Part shown: positions 43,264 to 55,257 of the stretch, in pieces
Numbering within the stretch: the first letter of the stretch is position 1
Layout of the letters: each line of letters opens with the position of its first letter
NCBI GenBank assembly: GCA_038380795.1
Contig: CM076263.1
Coordinates: 13,382,709 to 13,446,708 of the forward strand
Reading direction: 5' to 3'
From: Pyrocephalus nanus
Taxonomy: Eukaryota; Chordata; Aves; Passeriformes; Tyrannidae
DNA: 64,000 nucleotides
Position numbers and translations under genes: made by a program
Notes under the pieces: model-generated
The model's database searches: none
What the model was told of the DNA's origin: nothing
The model's input: only the letters and a program-made list of their open reading frames with translations

Positions 43264-43315
43264 GCGGTAAGGGACAGCCACGGAGCCCCGCGGTAAGGGA
43301 CAGCCACGGAGCTCC
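43264..43315 (+). repeat. 26-bp tandem duplication
   Basis: GCGGTAAGGGACAGCCACGG plus AGCCCC, followed directly by the same 20-mer plus AGCTCC. Two units lie in intron 1, about 110 bases inside the PLCXD3 donor and within the CpG island. Each unit contains a + strand GCGGTAAGG, which resembles a splice donor on the strand opposite to PLCXD3. Confidence 0.9.
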
Positions 43316-43425
43316 GTGGCAGCGCGGCCGGGGCGCGTCGCCTCCCCAGCGGTGCGTGCGGAGCACTGAACCGCCCCGAGCGCTTCGCTCTCCCGGCCGT
43401 GGGAAGGGCAGCCGGGAGCACCTAC

Positions 43426-43528
43426 CGGGAATGGCCAGGTTGGTGAGCGGGGTGCTGTGGAGGCTGCCGGGCAGCGCTGCCATCCAGTCGGCGAAGAGCA
43501 GCTCGTTCTTGCCTTGCGATGAAGCCAT
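43426..43528 (-). CDS. PLCXD3: PLCXD3, first coding exon
   Basis: This exon encodes the N-terminus of the PI-PLC X-domain-containing protein 3, a cytosolic phosphoinositide-phospholipase-like protein with only the X domain. The minus-strand ATG at 43528 starts MASSQGKNELLFADWMAALP, and the exon continues to PLTNLAIP, matching the known PLCXD3 start with a few substitutions. The ATG context (GCAGCATGG) is favourable. The exon gives 34 codons plus one base of the next, then a good donor (CCCG then GTAGGT), so the intron is phase 1. The family keeps a Gly-Ser-His-Asp segment at this junction; that His-bearing part belongs to exon 2, which is outside the window. A CGG repeat abuts the ATG on the 5' side. 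The gene is partial only because of the window edge. Being on human 5p13, it points to the avian Z. Confidence 0.94.
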
Positions 43529-43552
43529 GCTGCCGCCGCCGCCGCCGCCGCT
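43529..43552 (-). repeat. 5'UTR CGG/GCC trinucleotide repeat
   Basis: Directly upstream of the PLCXD3 ATG, the + strand reads GCT, six GCC units, then GCT. On the transcript this is a GGC/CGG-type repeat in the 5'UTR, ending at the start codon. Eight units is short and probably stable, but the class is length-variable. Confidence 0.9.
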
Positions 43553-44030
43553 CCTTCCAACTCGCGCGGCTCCGGTGCCGGCCCCAGCCCCGCCGAGCCC
43601 GGGCCCCGCCCGCCCGGCGCCGCCTCCCCACGCCCCGCCGAGCCCCCGCCACCTCCCCACGGCGCGACCACAGCGCCCTGCGGGCCGGCACTGAGCGCTG
43701 CGGGGCCGGACGGCACTGCCGGGGTGCAGCGGGCGAGCCCGCCCCCAGTACCGAGGAGGGAGCGCTGTCACGGCCTAGCCCCGCTCGGGGCACCCACTGG
43801 CCCGCAGCGCTCTCGCCCCATCGCGTCCGACCCGGGCCGGGCGGCGACAGCAGAGCCCGAGCGGGCGTCGGTGTCCGGGACGGTGCTCGGGGCCCCGGCG
43901 GTGCCGCCTTGCGTGGCCCTGGAACTCTGCGGCACATGCCTGACTTTGGCCGTGGGTCGGCTGAGTGCCCCGTGGGGAGACCCGGCACCCCGCGCAGCCT
44001 CGGCTGCCTGTGCTGAGAATGTCTGCTTTT

Positions 44031-47000
44031 GCAGCGGGTTACTCACATGGAAAAGAAGCAGTGCGCCTTAGTTTAACACTCCCGGGAGATCTAATTTTTT
44101 TGGCAGTGATTTTTTATTCTCCTTTTGAGGATGATCCAAAATAGTAGCTTCTATTCTCATTTCCAACCTGTCTTTGGAAAAGCATTTTATTGTTGGCAGT
44201 AACAAAGCAGATCTGGCTGCCTCCGGAGCCGTGAGAGAATGAACCCGGTAAAGCTCTGTGAGCCATTTTGAACTGTTACAAGAAGCCTGGTCTTCTTGAC
44301 TTCAATGTGCCTGAAAACCCGTTTTTCAGCAGAGTTGTTGATATGTGTGTAGAAGTTCATCTGGTAGTTCTGTCAAAAACAGTACCTAGACAGAACCATG
44401 ACAGACAGGTTTAGTTTATCAGTTCACCTCGAGGTGAGCAATTCCTAGAAGGGTCAGCTCTGGTCCTGTGTCCTCTTGTCCTTGTGTTCTCACTCAATGG
44501 CTTCTGTAACAACTGGCTTTGTAAATAAAGTTTCAGGGAACAACTAATAATAACAACTCATCTTTCTCTTTCTATCTAAATTTCCAGAGCAAGTATAATG
44601 AGAAGCTCTTCCTGCAACCACAAAATAAAGAAACAATTTCTTGGAAAGTGAGTGACTATTTATGAGGTATTTAAATAAAGGAAATTTTGCTGACTCACTT
44701 TTTACAACAGAAATAACTCTTAAGGTGGAGTTTGATTGGAGAAATGTGATCAGATGGTTGACCTTGGGGGAGATGATGAACCTGATTTGAGCAATACATG
44801 AAAATGGAAAGGAGAAAACAGCCACCAAAGCCATTAAAGTTTTTGCAATATTGCATCCTGACTATTAAGATGCTAATCTGCTCTTTCCAAAATCACTGGT
44901 ATTAGGAAGCATGATAAAAAAAGACAAATCCACACTTTGGACATGAGGACATAAACCCCACTAATGGCCTAAAGGTGGAAGATATTTCTGCATATCTTCT
45001 TCAAAGAACAGGAAGAAGTTATAGTTTAAAAAATCAACATTTCAAAGGCACATTCCAGTATGGAGAGATGAATATTTTTATCAACATGATTGAATTAAAT
45101 CAGTTTAAGAGGCAAGGTTATGCATGAATTGCACTGGTTACCTGGAAAACTGCTGCTGAATTTTTATCCTTGCCACTATGTGTTCTACTTTTTCTAAGAG
45201 AAAACTGAAGTATACATCTTTTTGAAAGGTTAAACATGTTGTTTATACTGTTGTTGATTTGTTGATCTCTTCTGGTCTCTGAAGCTTTGGGTGTAGCTCA
45301 GAGCAACATAAAACAAATACCTGCAACCCCATGTAATTTTAAAAGGCAATAATATGTATAATAACGCCTAAAACTACCTTTCAGTAATGCTTTCTACTCT
45401 ACTGGTGAACTGTATATATCCCTCTGTGCTGAGTGGAAACTTGCTGGCATTTCCCTCTGCGAGCAATTAGAGTTTTTGTGTTTGTTTTTTTTTTTTTCCT
45501 TTTTCTTTCTTTTTTTTTTTCCTTTTTCTTTCTTTTTTTTTTTTTTTTTTTAATGCCCAAACCATGGATACTCCACTTTGTGAAAACCAGTCCACTCTAA
45601 GATGTCTCACATTAATCATGTTTGAAGATGTTTGCCTGTGTTTCTAATGCAATGTAACTACTAAGATAGGAGGCTTAAAATCTGTCATTGAGCCTCTATG
45701 AACTTGGGGAAACACAGGCTTAAATAGTTTGGAGAGAAAATGGGATAGGAAAGGAAGATTTTATAGGACAGGAAGCTAGAAACGTTTATAAAGCAACCAA
45801 AGAAACACTGACTTGGAAGCTTTGACTTGAAAGAAGAAAGTTTTTGGAGCTTTATAGTGGTTTGAAACTTCAGTATTTCTCTGTGTATCTGCTTGGGAAG
45901 AGTTTAATTTAAAAAAAAATCCTAAAATATTCTCTTATCATGGTTGAAGGGCTGCTTATTGTGGCTTAGCTTGAACCTGTCATTTTACTGATTTTAACCA
46001 ATTTATAAAAAATGGCAGCCTGTAAATCAAAATCAGAGTATCCATATAAACTTTTGTTCCTATTTAAAAAATTAACTCCCCCCATTTTTGATCAAATTAC
46101 TAAAATCCTTACACATAACAAGTCTGAACTGTGCAAGAGAGTAGGTTTCAGAAATCAAATACCTTAAAAGCTTAGAAGGTATGAGGTACAAAGAAAATGA
46201 AACACAGTGCCAAGATACAGAAAAATACCATCTTTGCCCTTTTATTCACAGCTATGGTGAGCTCACTGAAGGTGCCATGAAGTGAAGGAAAATTGAAATC
46301 ATGCTACCTGTTCATCATGTATTGTGTTCTCTCCATTCTGCAGCTATAACAGTATGGATGAATAGAGGCACCTCTGCTTCCATGGAAGAGCAAAACAGAG
46401 CAATTTAGCCAGTAGGAATATTGCTTCGGCACTCAAAATTAATTACACTGTTAAAAAAAGACTTTCCACTGTTTTTATTCTACTAAAAAAAACAGAATTT
46501 TAATGGTAAACATTCACTGTTACACTTTTTCATTTTAACAGTCAGATACTTTGCCTATTCATAAGTCCTTGGCATCTATTTTAATCATGTGAATAACAAA
46601 GGAGTAACAGGATCTTTTTCTGTAAATTACATAAAGTACATTCCACTCTGAAAGGTAAAAGAAAAAATGACTTAATGGAACATTGTCTTTTTGTAATTTT
46701 CCTTTTATATCTGATTTATTTACTCTAAATCTATTGTTGCGGAATTCAAAATGAGGCTTTGAACACAAGAATTACTATTATTTAAATATCTTAACTTTTC
46801 AGTGGATTCTGCTTCTGAGGTTTGGTTTCTTCCTTCTTCTTACTGCCCATTTCTATTAATAGAAGGTTTTTCAGAACAAATCCTGGCTGCCATCCCATGT
46901 TTGCAGCTCCCATGGCTTTAAATGACTCCATCAGGAACACTGGGGGTCTAAAGCCATTCCAGTTGTTTGCAGCTGAGTTCTCAGTCGTATTCTTGTTACT

Positions 47001-50000
47001 TGAGAAGGCAGTGAATCCATGGTATTCTCGATTTTGGTACTTTTTGTGGCTAACAGTTATGAAAAGTCATTTTTATCTACATGACAAGCACATAAAATCT
47101 CAAAGACTCAAAGTAAGTACATTGATTGAATAAGATAATTTTTTAAATGACCATGTGGGTGAATAGAAGTGATGACAAGTATTTCGTTGTCGTTTCCTAC
47201 CTCATCTGGCTACTTTGACAACCTCACCTTCCATTCATCAAGTATTTAACAGTATTCGTCCTGTCAAAACAGCTTACAAAATTTCTTGGTTGTGAGAAAA
47301 AAAGCCTTGTAGAAACAGGGAAATACTACTGTCTTCATTTTATGGGAAAGAATATGTCTGTTTCTGTTTTACAAGCAAACGAAAATGTGTATTCTGTGCT
47401 CTGATTTGTTATTCTCTACTAAGAAAATCTGAGCATCCTTGCTGGAGCCAATAACGAATCTGAGGAGAAAAAATATTTGTCCTGAGCAGCTGACAAATGC
47501 TCAAGATGTTACTGTTACCCCTGCCCTCTTGAGATGAATTGCAGAGGCTGTGAACGTGATGGGTTGATGTAAAGATCCAAGGTATGTTTTTACTTTCTTT
47601 ACTTCATAAAGAAAGTAGAGACATTACAAAAATATATGAAGAATAAAATAGATAAAGTGTATGACAAGACAGTTTGTTACAGTTAACAAAATTCTGGAAA
47701 CTTGAAATAAAGAGGATAAAAGAGAAACCATAGTATTTGTATCCAGTCCTCAGGTGAAAATCAATTTCACCCTAGCTACTCCTTTCTGAAGAGTACTTTT
47801 CAGATTTCTGGAAAAAGGTTTTGTCTTCTTCTTTTCTAAATTTGGCATGCAGAGTCCTGCTGTGTCTCACCTAATATTTTTGCTTAAAGGCACAGTAGTG
47901 GCTACATTTTTACCTGGTTAAAACCAAACAAGTTTGGTTATGTTGGCAATACTGCTAAGACTCATTGAGAGCAGCGATGGTAGAACATGGAAACCCCAAT
48001 TTTCTTATAGCTAGTGCTGTAAAATCACAAGAAATTATGCAAATTTGGTACAGGGAAGGGTGAGAGAGAGATTGGTTTTTATTTCTAAACCAGCACAGCA
48101 ATGTTGAAAAGTTTTCTGTAGAAGCTCCTGAACATTTTGTCATGAACAAGTTTCTCTGTAACTTGAAGGACCCATGTTCAGCGCTGTTAAGAACTTGAAG
48201 AGAAAGCTTGATTCAAGCATTTGAGTTTGACCTCATTCTCAAGATACAAAACTTTGTTTTAACAAAAAAAAAAAAAAGAGCTAAATGAGTTTATGAAGTG
48301 CTGATGATAATCCTTGTAGCCTCCCAATGTGCTGTTGACACGGTCACAAAAGACTTTATCAATATGAAAATATCAACTTTTGTTAAAAAAAAAAAAAAAA
48401 AGAGAGAGAAGTTTTCTAGGCAGTTAGATATTCCTATGACTCTAGTTTTGGGAAAAAACCCACAGCCCTTTGTCTGAACAGAAAATTTTGGCCTGTCTGA
48501 CTAAATTCTTTAAAAAGTAATGATAAGACATTTCAGAAGGTTGGATGGATGTTGAGTTACAACCTTTGGAGTTGTAACTAGCAAATCAGGAATGTTCAAG
48601 GCAGGGTAAAAACTGCTAAAAAAGCTGTTAAAAAAACTGTTAAAAATGTAAGAGAGAACCAAGCAAAACAAAAAAGCTATTTTCACTGACTATACATCAT
48701 CTTATCATGTAGATGTAAGAAAAGGCAAGATCATAAACAAAAAAACCAGCGAAAATAGCAGGAATGAAATGGATGAGATAATCAGAATTGGATAATGCTT
48801 GCAGGATTTTACAGTGGATTACCAGAAACATATGTGTAAGCCATTTAGGATGCAGTTCAGACCTGCCATGCACTGTATTTAGAAAAGGAGGGGGGAAAGG
48901 AAAACAATATTAAAGTACCTTTTAATTTGTCAAAGTATGGAAATTAATTGCTGTAAAGAAGAAACTCTCAGATTTTACCTGATTTTACTGCTTCTTTACC
49001 ATCAAGATATTTAGAATGGCATTTTGTAATTGATCTTGGCTGTGACTGAGCAGCAATACGCACTGCATAGTTCCCATTTCTTTTAGCCTTTTTTAAATAA
49101 TAGGACATGAATGGTTTGACTGATGTTTACTCTTTAAAAAAAATCATACAGCAAAGAATGTATTAAATGAGAAAATAGTGAAAGCAAATCAATGTATGAC
49201 TGCTAAAGCAATGAATATTAGGCAGTAATTAAGTATTTTTATTTCTGTGCCTGTTGGAGAAGAGTCCAATATCAGTGAAGATAATGAAAAAAATAGTATC
49301 AGTTGGTTAATAGCTAATGCATCTACTGTGCTATATATCCTAAGTCACTGGGGATGAAAAGTCTTTTTTATTTTTAAATAGAAAAGATGATGGATGATAC
49401 AGAGACTTTCCAACAGGAGCTGCAGTGTGTTAACAGTGGTCAGTTCTACTTTTGGCAACTGGAGTCATGTTTCATGAAAGATGCATTTCTGCATCCTGGA
49501 TGAGGCTTTCCAAACAAGCTCTTACTGTTTGCATGGTAATGAAGCACTCCCAAAAGGTGCTGAAAATAGTCAGCAGGACTAATGAGATTTTAGCACACAA
49601 CTCAAATCAGTATGCCAGCCACATTTCACAGACTGCAGTCCGTGCCAGCTGCAGGGATGAGAGGTCATGTTCCTTTTTAATTACACCCCCTCTCATGACT
49701 GGTGAGAGCAGGGCAATTGTTCCAGCTTGGCATTTGCGAGTTGGATAGTACAGGTGCAGGGGTATCTCAACCCCAAAGAGAAAGGTGGTGCATCTGCCTT
49801 CTGTAGAGGAAGAGGCGGAAAGAGGCAGGAAGAGGGTGGCAGGGACGCTAAAGAAGGAGCTGACAATTATGTGTGAGAAGTCAGTGTTTCCATGGGCAGC
49901 ATTTTCCCACTCCACTTTGTGATGTGAAGGAATGCTATATGGTCATTACTCAAAGGTAACATCCTGTGCAACAATATAAAACTTCTTACTTGAATCTGGG

Positions 50001-53000
50001 GATTTCTATTCTTCTAGGTGAAGAAAATAAGGTGAGAGAGAACAAATGATGCAACAAGAGAAGGGGAAAACTGAGCAGTAATAAAGAAAGAAAAAGAATC
50101 CCCCAAAAGCATGGAGAAATTTGATATCCAAAGGTGGGGGTATCACCAAGAGTTTAAAGACCAAGTTCTGGGGTTTGTGTCTGCCCCTAGACCTCCATCT
50201 CTGGGGCAATGGGGTGAAGGAGCTGGTCTTGTTTTTCCTTCATAAAGCATCTGTTCCACTGCCATTTAACTCTTTGTGGTTCCTCCGGACTTATCTCCAT
50301 GTCTCTGTGCTTTGAATTGCTTCCTCATCCTTGACCTTCACAACAAATTAAATTATGCACTAGAGGTTATCTGTTGTATTTTTTAAGGGCAGAAGGGTTT
50401 CTCACCAGAAGTGGAGTCTAAATTCCAAGTCTCACTTGCAAAATATGACCCAAACAAAGACCCAGTGCTTCCCAGAACAGTGCTGGGCGGGTCCTTTCCT
50501 TTACCCATTGACTGAATTCAGCATACCATCACTTTGCCTTAAAACACATCTTTTAGTTGTTCTGGGTTTTTTTCAGATGCTCTTTTTTTTTTCTAGATGC
50601 ATTTTTTTTGGTCAACTGGGAAAGGCAATCCTGTAAAGAAATAAATATTCCTCTCCTTTCAACAAACCAGCTGCTTTCAATATGTGTTGTTGCAAGGGCT
50701 GGACAGGTCAGAGCACGACTGTGCTATAATGTACAGTGTCTGCTCTTCATGTTGGCTCTAGGCCCTGTGAAGTCAGTGGGAGCTCAGCCAGACAAGACAA
50801 CGAAAAGCAAAAGACTTCTGCAGGAATCTGCACACAGACATATAGACTTCACCGAAGTATTCTTTCTTGTGTGTGTGAAGCAACAGATTTCCAATTTCTG
50901 ATGTTGTGGAAAACAGAAACTTAATTCAGCCACTGTGCATGCTGTTTTCTTTCACCTAGGGGGAGTTCTAAGGTCTTTTCCTTATGGTAATTAACAGCTT
51001 TGCAACCCCACAGTGCCTGCAAAGGCACTGTGAAAAAAGAAGGCTCAGATAGACTTGGAGAAGAGGAAGAAGGTGGAGAGGAAAGCCCAGTGTTCGGTTT
51101 CATCACTCCCTGGACAAATGAAAAGACCTTTCCGACCAGAGCGCAGTGGCAGAACATCACAAAGTATTCATTATTACACTTAACTAATGTAATTTTAAGT
51201 GCTAGGTTCAATTTGAAGACAGAATTCTTAATGTGTTGAAGTGCGGTGCAGTTCTGTGTAAATCAACAGATTTTTGCAAGCGTACATATGTAAGAATGTC
51301 AAAATCAAAGAAGTCATATTGATGAATAGAAGAAAATGTACATGGATTCTAGGCATAAGTATTTTGTTTGAAATCTCTGTGTGAAAATGATTCAGCAGGA
51401 GCTAAATTTTAAAGATAGAATGCTAAAGGCTCCTCACGGTTTTGTTAAGCTTATGCCATCTGAGAAATAGGAGCACTGATGTGCTATTCCACAACCCATG
51501 TGAAGTTAAAGAGACAGCAAAACTCTGTTCCATTTTCAGAATTCAGTTTTTGGAAGAATTTTCCACTGCTGAACGGGAAGTAGCAGTGGGAGGTTTGTGA
51601 ATGGTCTAGATGATAAACAACTTGAATCACACACAGGCTGAGGAGTCACAGTGGTTAAAATCCTCACCCCTTTGAAGTTGATGGGAGACTCGGCAGCTGA
51701 ACGCAAGAGAGCCAGCCTCCACAAGAGCTGGTTTGGCTTTCCCTGCAATGCTGCAAGAGCTCTGCAAATTGTTCTGTTGGCAAAACAAAGTGAGTGTTGC
51801 GGAAGGAGAAGGAAAAACAGGAGCTATTTCTTCCATTGCAAATGACAGTCACAAATGCTCACTGATCTCCTGCATCATTATTCTCCCCTGGAACCAAACT
51901 TTGGATCTCAGGTGGAAAATTTTCTTGATGTGTGGAGACAGATATCTTTAATCCATGAAACTAAAGGCAAACTTTGAAACCAAAGTGCTTCCAGGAAGAG
52001 CAAAGCCAAGAAGAGCTTTGAGAAACATGCTTCATGCTCACACACTTGCGGTTGAAAGTCTGGCTGGGACATGGTTCACCAACCGCGCTAGAGGGATTTC
52101 AAGACTGAGAGTATAATACTTATTAGTCACCACCACAACTCTCTTTTCCAATACTTCTTTCTGGAAAATATTCTAGAAACCATCCTTATTGGGAGAAGCT
52201 GTTTGAGCAGCTTCTAGTAGATTAAAGAAGTTTAAATGAGATTGGTTTGAAGTGTCACCTTCTTTTTGCTGCACAAGGAGAAGCCTTAGGACAATGAAGA
52301 AGAATAATTAAGAAAAATATGAGAGCAAACGATTTCAGAATTTGTCTGTGTGCCAGCAGCGGATAAATGGTTTGCTGACTGAGGTATAATGAAAAAATCC
52401 TCACAAAAGTATATTGGTATAATCTGAATGTCCTTTTACTGTGCACTGAGTACTTGAAAAAAGGAAGTATTGCTAGATACAGAAGAAAATTCTGGCATTC
52501 CATGTACACATATTAAAAACTATTTGAAAACATTAGTATGAAAAGGCAGTGAATCTCTCTGCTAAAACTGTCTGTGTCTGTGAGAGATAAGAGGTCAGGA
52601 GGAAGGAGAAAGAACAATAATTTCTTTTAAATTATTCTTGAAATCCATTTACTTACAGCACAGTGCCTACAAAACACCTTGCAATGGCTGGGCAGATGCT
52701 CTGGCAGAACAACATACCCTCACTTTTCCATTTTCTTGCAATTCACTTTCTTTACTAAAGTAGTGAATTCTTCTGCTCAGGTGTTGTTAAAGTGCCATGC
52801 TAATAGGGACCTCTACTCATCAATGCAATTGAAATTAATAATGTTAAGGAATGATTAGCATACTAATATTCACATGGTTAAATATATGCATGTTAAATCC
52901 TCAGTGGACTTTTGCTTTGGAATTTCTACAGCTCACCATAGTGGCTCCCAGAGTCACAATATCCCCTGCTGTGGAAAAAGCTGCAGGACCCACCACTCAC

Positions 53001-53330
53001 CCAGCCTCCCACTGGCCATCACCGGGATCAGCCATTCCGTGACACTAGCTTTGCCCTACATCAGAGGAGAGGAATTACTGGGAAAGATTTGTATTTTTTA
53101 CATTTTTGTTTCACTAAAGGAAGATATTCTAATCAAGCTTATGAGGCTCAGCTCTGTTTCCTGAATTTTGAAGCAAAACTTCTCAGGAGGATAAACAATG
53201 GGCATTTAAGCTAGAGTCTTAAAAGGGAATAAATGCTGCTTGTGTTATGTCTCAAAAAGCTCGAGAAGTGTAAGATGCATCTCAAAAGTTATGAGGAAGA
53301 TTTAGGGACAGTCAGTGAGGCTCACAGCAA
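44031..53330. other. Intergenic, no supported gene
   Basis: This lies upstream of PLCXD3. The open frames are all about 110 codons or shorter and none resembles a known family. The only clear structures are pyrimidine and A-runs (45484-45552, 48266-48277, 48384-48401). I see no CR1 terminus, LTR or RNA gene. Distal regulatory elements of PLCXD3 could lie here but cannot be recognised from one sequence. Confidence 0.6.
45484..45552 (+). repeat. Pyrimidine tract with internal duplication
   Basis: About 69 bases of almost pure T with occasional C. The unit CCTTTTTCTTTC plus a T run occurs twice in tandem, so part of the length comes from a duplication of a 20-25-base unit, not from homopolymer slippage alone. 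Confidence 0.9.
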
Positions 53331-53339
53331 CACTGGGGA

Positions 53340-53848
53340 CAGCAGAGGTGGCTACTGTAAGTTCTGGGGGCTGAGTATAAGACTGAACCGTTTGGGGGGG
53401 GGGGAGGGGGGCGGTTCCCGACCTCAGGGACACCCAAGCAAGGATCTACAGGAGAAGTCATACTAGGAACGGCTGAGGTTCAGCCTGGAGAAGCCCTCAC
53501 AGCTGCCTGCAGCTTCCTCGTGAGGGTCAGTGGAGGGGCAGGCACTGATCTCTTGTCTCTGGTGACCAGTGACAGGAGCCTAGGGAACAGCATGAATCTG
53601 AGTCACGGGAGGTTTACGTTGGATAGTAGGAAAAGGTTCTTCTCTCAGAGGGTGCTTGTGCACTGCAACAGGCTCCCCAAGGAAGTGGCCACAGCACCAC
53701 ACACTTGACAGAGTTCAAGAAGCGTTTGGACAGTGCTCTCAGGCACATGGTGTGACTCTTGGGGTGTCCTGCGCAGGACCAGGAGATGGACTTAATTGTC
53801 CTTGAGGGTCCGTTCTAACTCAGGAGAGTCTGTGATTCTGAGATTCAG
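53340..53848 (+). mobile_element. CR1 LINE: 5'UTR piece joined to 3' end
   Basis: The right part (from about 53470) is a standard CR1 3' region: GGTTCAGCCTGGAGAAG, GGAGGTTTACGTTGGATAGT, CAACAGGCTCCCCAAGGAAG, then a tail with CTGTGATTCTGAGATTC. The left part (53340-53445) instead resembles the GC-rich leader at 53985-54075: both have a GTAAGT/GTGAGG then TCTGGGGGCTGAG-like string and a GGTTCCC, TCAGGGACACCC block. This fits a CR1 copy whose whole coding middle was lost. It contains an 11-G run and a 6-G run at 53394-53411. Confidence 0.75.
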
Positions 53849-54254
53849 TGAAGAGCTGAGAGTCCCGCAGGAACCGGCAGCTCTGGCAGGCTGGACTGAT
53901 GTGCCCGGGGCGTTGCCAGGGGCAACCGCGGCAGATTCCGGTGACGCCGGAATCTTCCGTCGGGGAGGCGATCGGCGACAGCGATGGTGATACGGTGAGG
54001 TCTGGGGCCTGAGCTGGAGAACGAGCCGAGCAGGGGGTTCCCCGAGTCAGGGACACCCGGGCGGGAGCTGAGAGACTGGCCAGGAACACGCGCTGTCGGG
54101 GCGAGGGCGATGCCGGGGGAACCGCGGGAAGTGCTCAATGGCTCCAGGAGCGCGCGGGCACATAAGCGGGCATATAACCAGGATGCGGGAGTCAGGGAGG
54201 GAAACTGAATCCTCACCGGGGAGGAACCGGGAGAGGCATGGTTCTGTAACAAAA

Positions 54255-55220
54255 ATGTCTGAGACCCCCACCTGCAGGGAACCCCAGAATCTGGAAGCCC
54301 CCGAAGGCAGAGGTGGGTGTCCCGGGTGCAGGTGTGCCCAGGCGGATAAGCGTTCGGAGCAGGTTGCTGTGTTGTATTAGGAGCTCAGCAGACAAAGTGC
54401 TGTGTGGGAATCTGAGTGGGAGATTCATCTTTTTGTGTACTCACGGGCAGAGTGACAGGCCTGCCTTAAGTCCTTGGAAGTGGAAAGTAAGTTACTGTTC
54501 AAACCTGAGCTAGCAGGCCTGACCAACTCACAAGACATGTGAGACTCAACTCTCGCCTCTGCTTGGAGTAAAAGGAAGAGTGACCCCCTTGCTGCTGATG
54601 TGCCTCTACCTAACAGATATGACACCCTGGAACTGGTAGGAGAAGACTCCATAACAAGTAGTCAAGACCAAGAAAAGGACAGTGCTTCAAAGTAGGAACA
54701 ATCAGCTACCCATATTAGAACGAGTGCTACCAAAAAAAGCACACAAGGTGTTAGTTATTGGAGACTTCTCTCTGAGGGGCACAGCACCAGCTATTTGCCA
54801 TCTGAATAACCTCTCTAGAGACATTTGCTGCCTACTGGGGGCCCACATTCATGAGATCACAAAGAGGCAACCAAGCCTTGTAAAAACAGAGGACTAACAT
54901 CCACTACTACTCTTTTGTGTAGGGTCAAATGAGGCTGCAATAAGGAGACTGAGAAATATCAAAAGGGACTTCATGTCCCTTGGAAAGAAGTTGAAAGGGT
55001 CAGGAGCACAAGTAATATTATGCCCCTTCCAGCTGGAGACTGGGATCCAGGACAAGGGAGAAAATGGATCAAATGAATGACTGCCTGCATGGCTGCTGCT
55101 ATGCTCAGAGTTTTGGGTTCTGTGATGTGGGATGCACCTTCAAGAGCATGGGCATGTTGACACCAGGAGGGGTGCACCTGACCAAATGAGTTAAGAGTGT
55201 TCTGGGACTGACAGGACTTA
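54255..55220 (+). pseudogene. CR1 ORF1 remnant (esterase-like protein)
   Basis: CR1 ORF1 encodes an RNA-binding protein with a SGNH-type esterase domain. The likely start is the ATG at 54255 (MSETPTCREP), followed by a Cys-containing stretch (GCPGCRCAQADK) and a segment like the family's SIRESEREID (here AVWESEWEIH near 54400). From about 54748 the frame reads VLVIGDFSLRGTAPAICHL and then LSRDICCLLGAHIHEIT, the GDS-type nucleophile block of the domain with the GDS serine position altered to GDF. Further frames show a SLGKKLKGSGAQVI block near 54975. Several stops and frameshifts break it; no intact protein is possible. Confidence 0.75.
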
Positions 55221-55257
55221 TTAGCTGGATTTGACAGGGGAAGGGGTGTTCTTCTGA

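Larger units (their letters stand above)
1..43425 (-). other. PLCXD3: PLCXD3 intron 1 (partial)
   Basis: Everything from the splice donor of the PLCXD3 start exon to the left window edge should be intron 1 of that gene, read on the minus strand. No open frame resembling the PI-PLC X domain (the next exon) was found on the minus strand, so exon 2 lies beyond base 1 and the intron exceeds 43 kb. A long first intron is normal for this gene in vertebrates. The stretch is AT-rich, and its open frames are short and unrelated to known families. It contains the CR1 fragments, the LTR and the simple repeats listed separately; between them I see no RNA gene, no further exon and no other mobile element. 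Confidence 0.75.
42960..44030. promoter_or_regulatory. PLCXD3: CpG island and promoter region of PLCXD3
   Basis: G+C and CpG density rise sharply at about 42960 and fall at about 44030, against an AT-rich background on both sides. The island covers the start exon, the first part of intron 1 and about 500 bases upstream. Several GC-box-like strings are present (for example CCGCCCGCCCGG and CACGCCCCGCCG near 43605-43640), and I see no TATA box at a useful distance from the exon. This is the usual architecture of a dispersed, Sp1-type vertebrate promoter. The many long open frames here on both strands are by-products of base composition. Confidence 0.85.

Noticed and set aside
43091..44071. Long open frames (up to 226 codons) on both strands near PLCXD3
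   Set aside because: They lie in a CpG island where stop codons are rare by composition; the only family match is the 34-codon PLCXD3 start exon.
49452..49748. 98-codon + strand open frame upstream of PLCXD3
   Set aside because: No recognisable domain, no conserved start or splice context, and the length is expected by chance in this much sequence.
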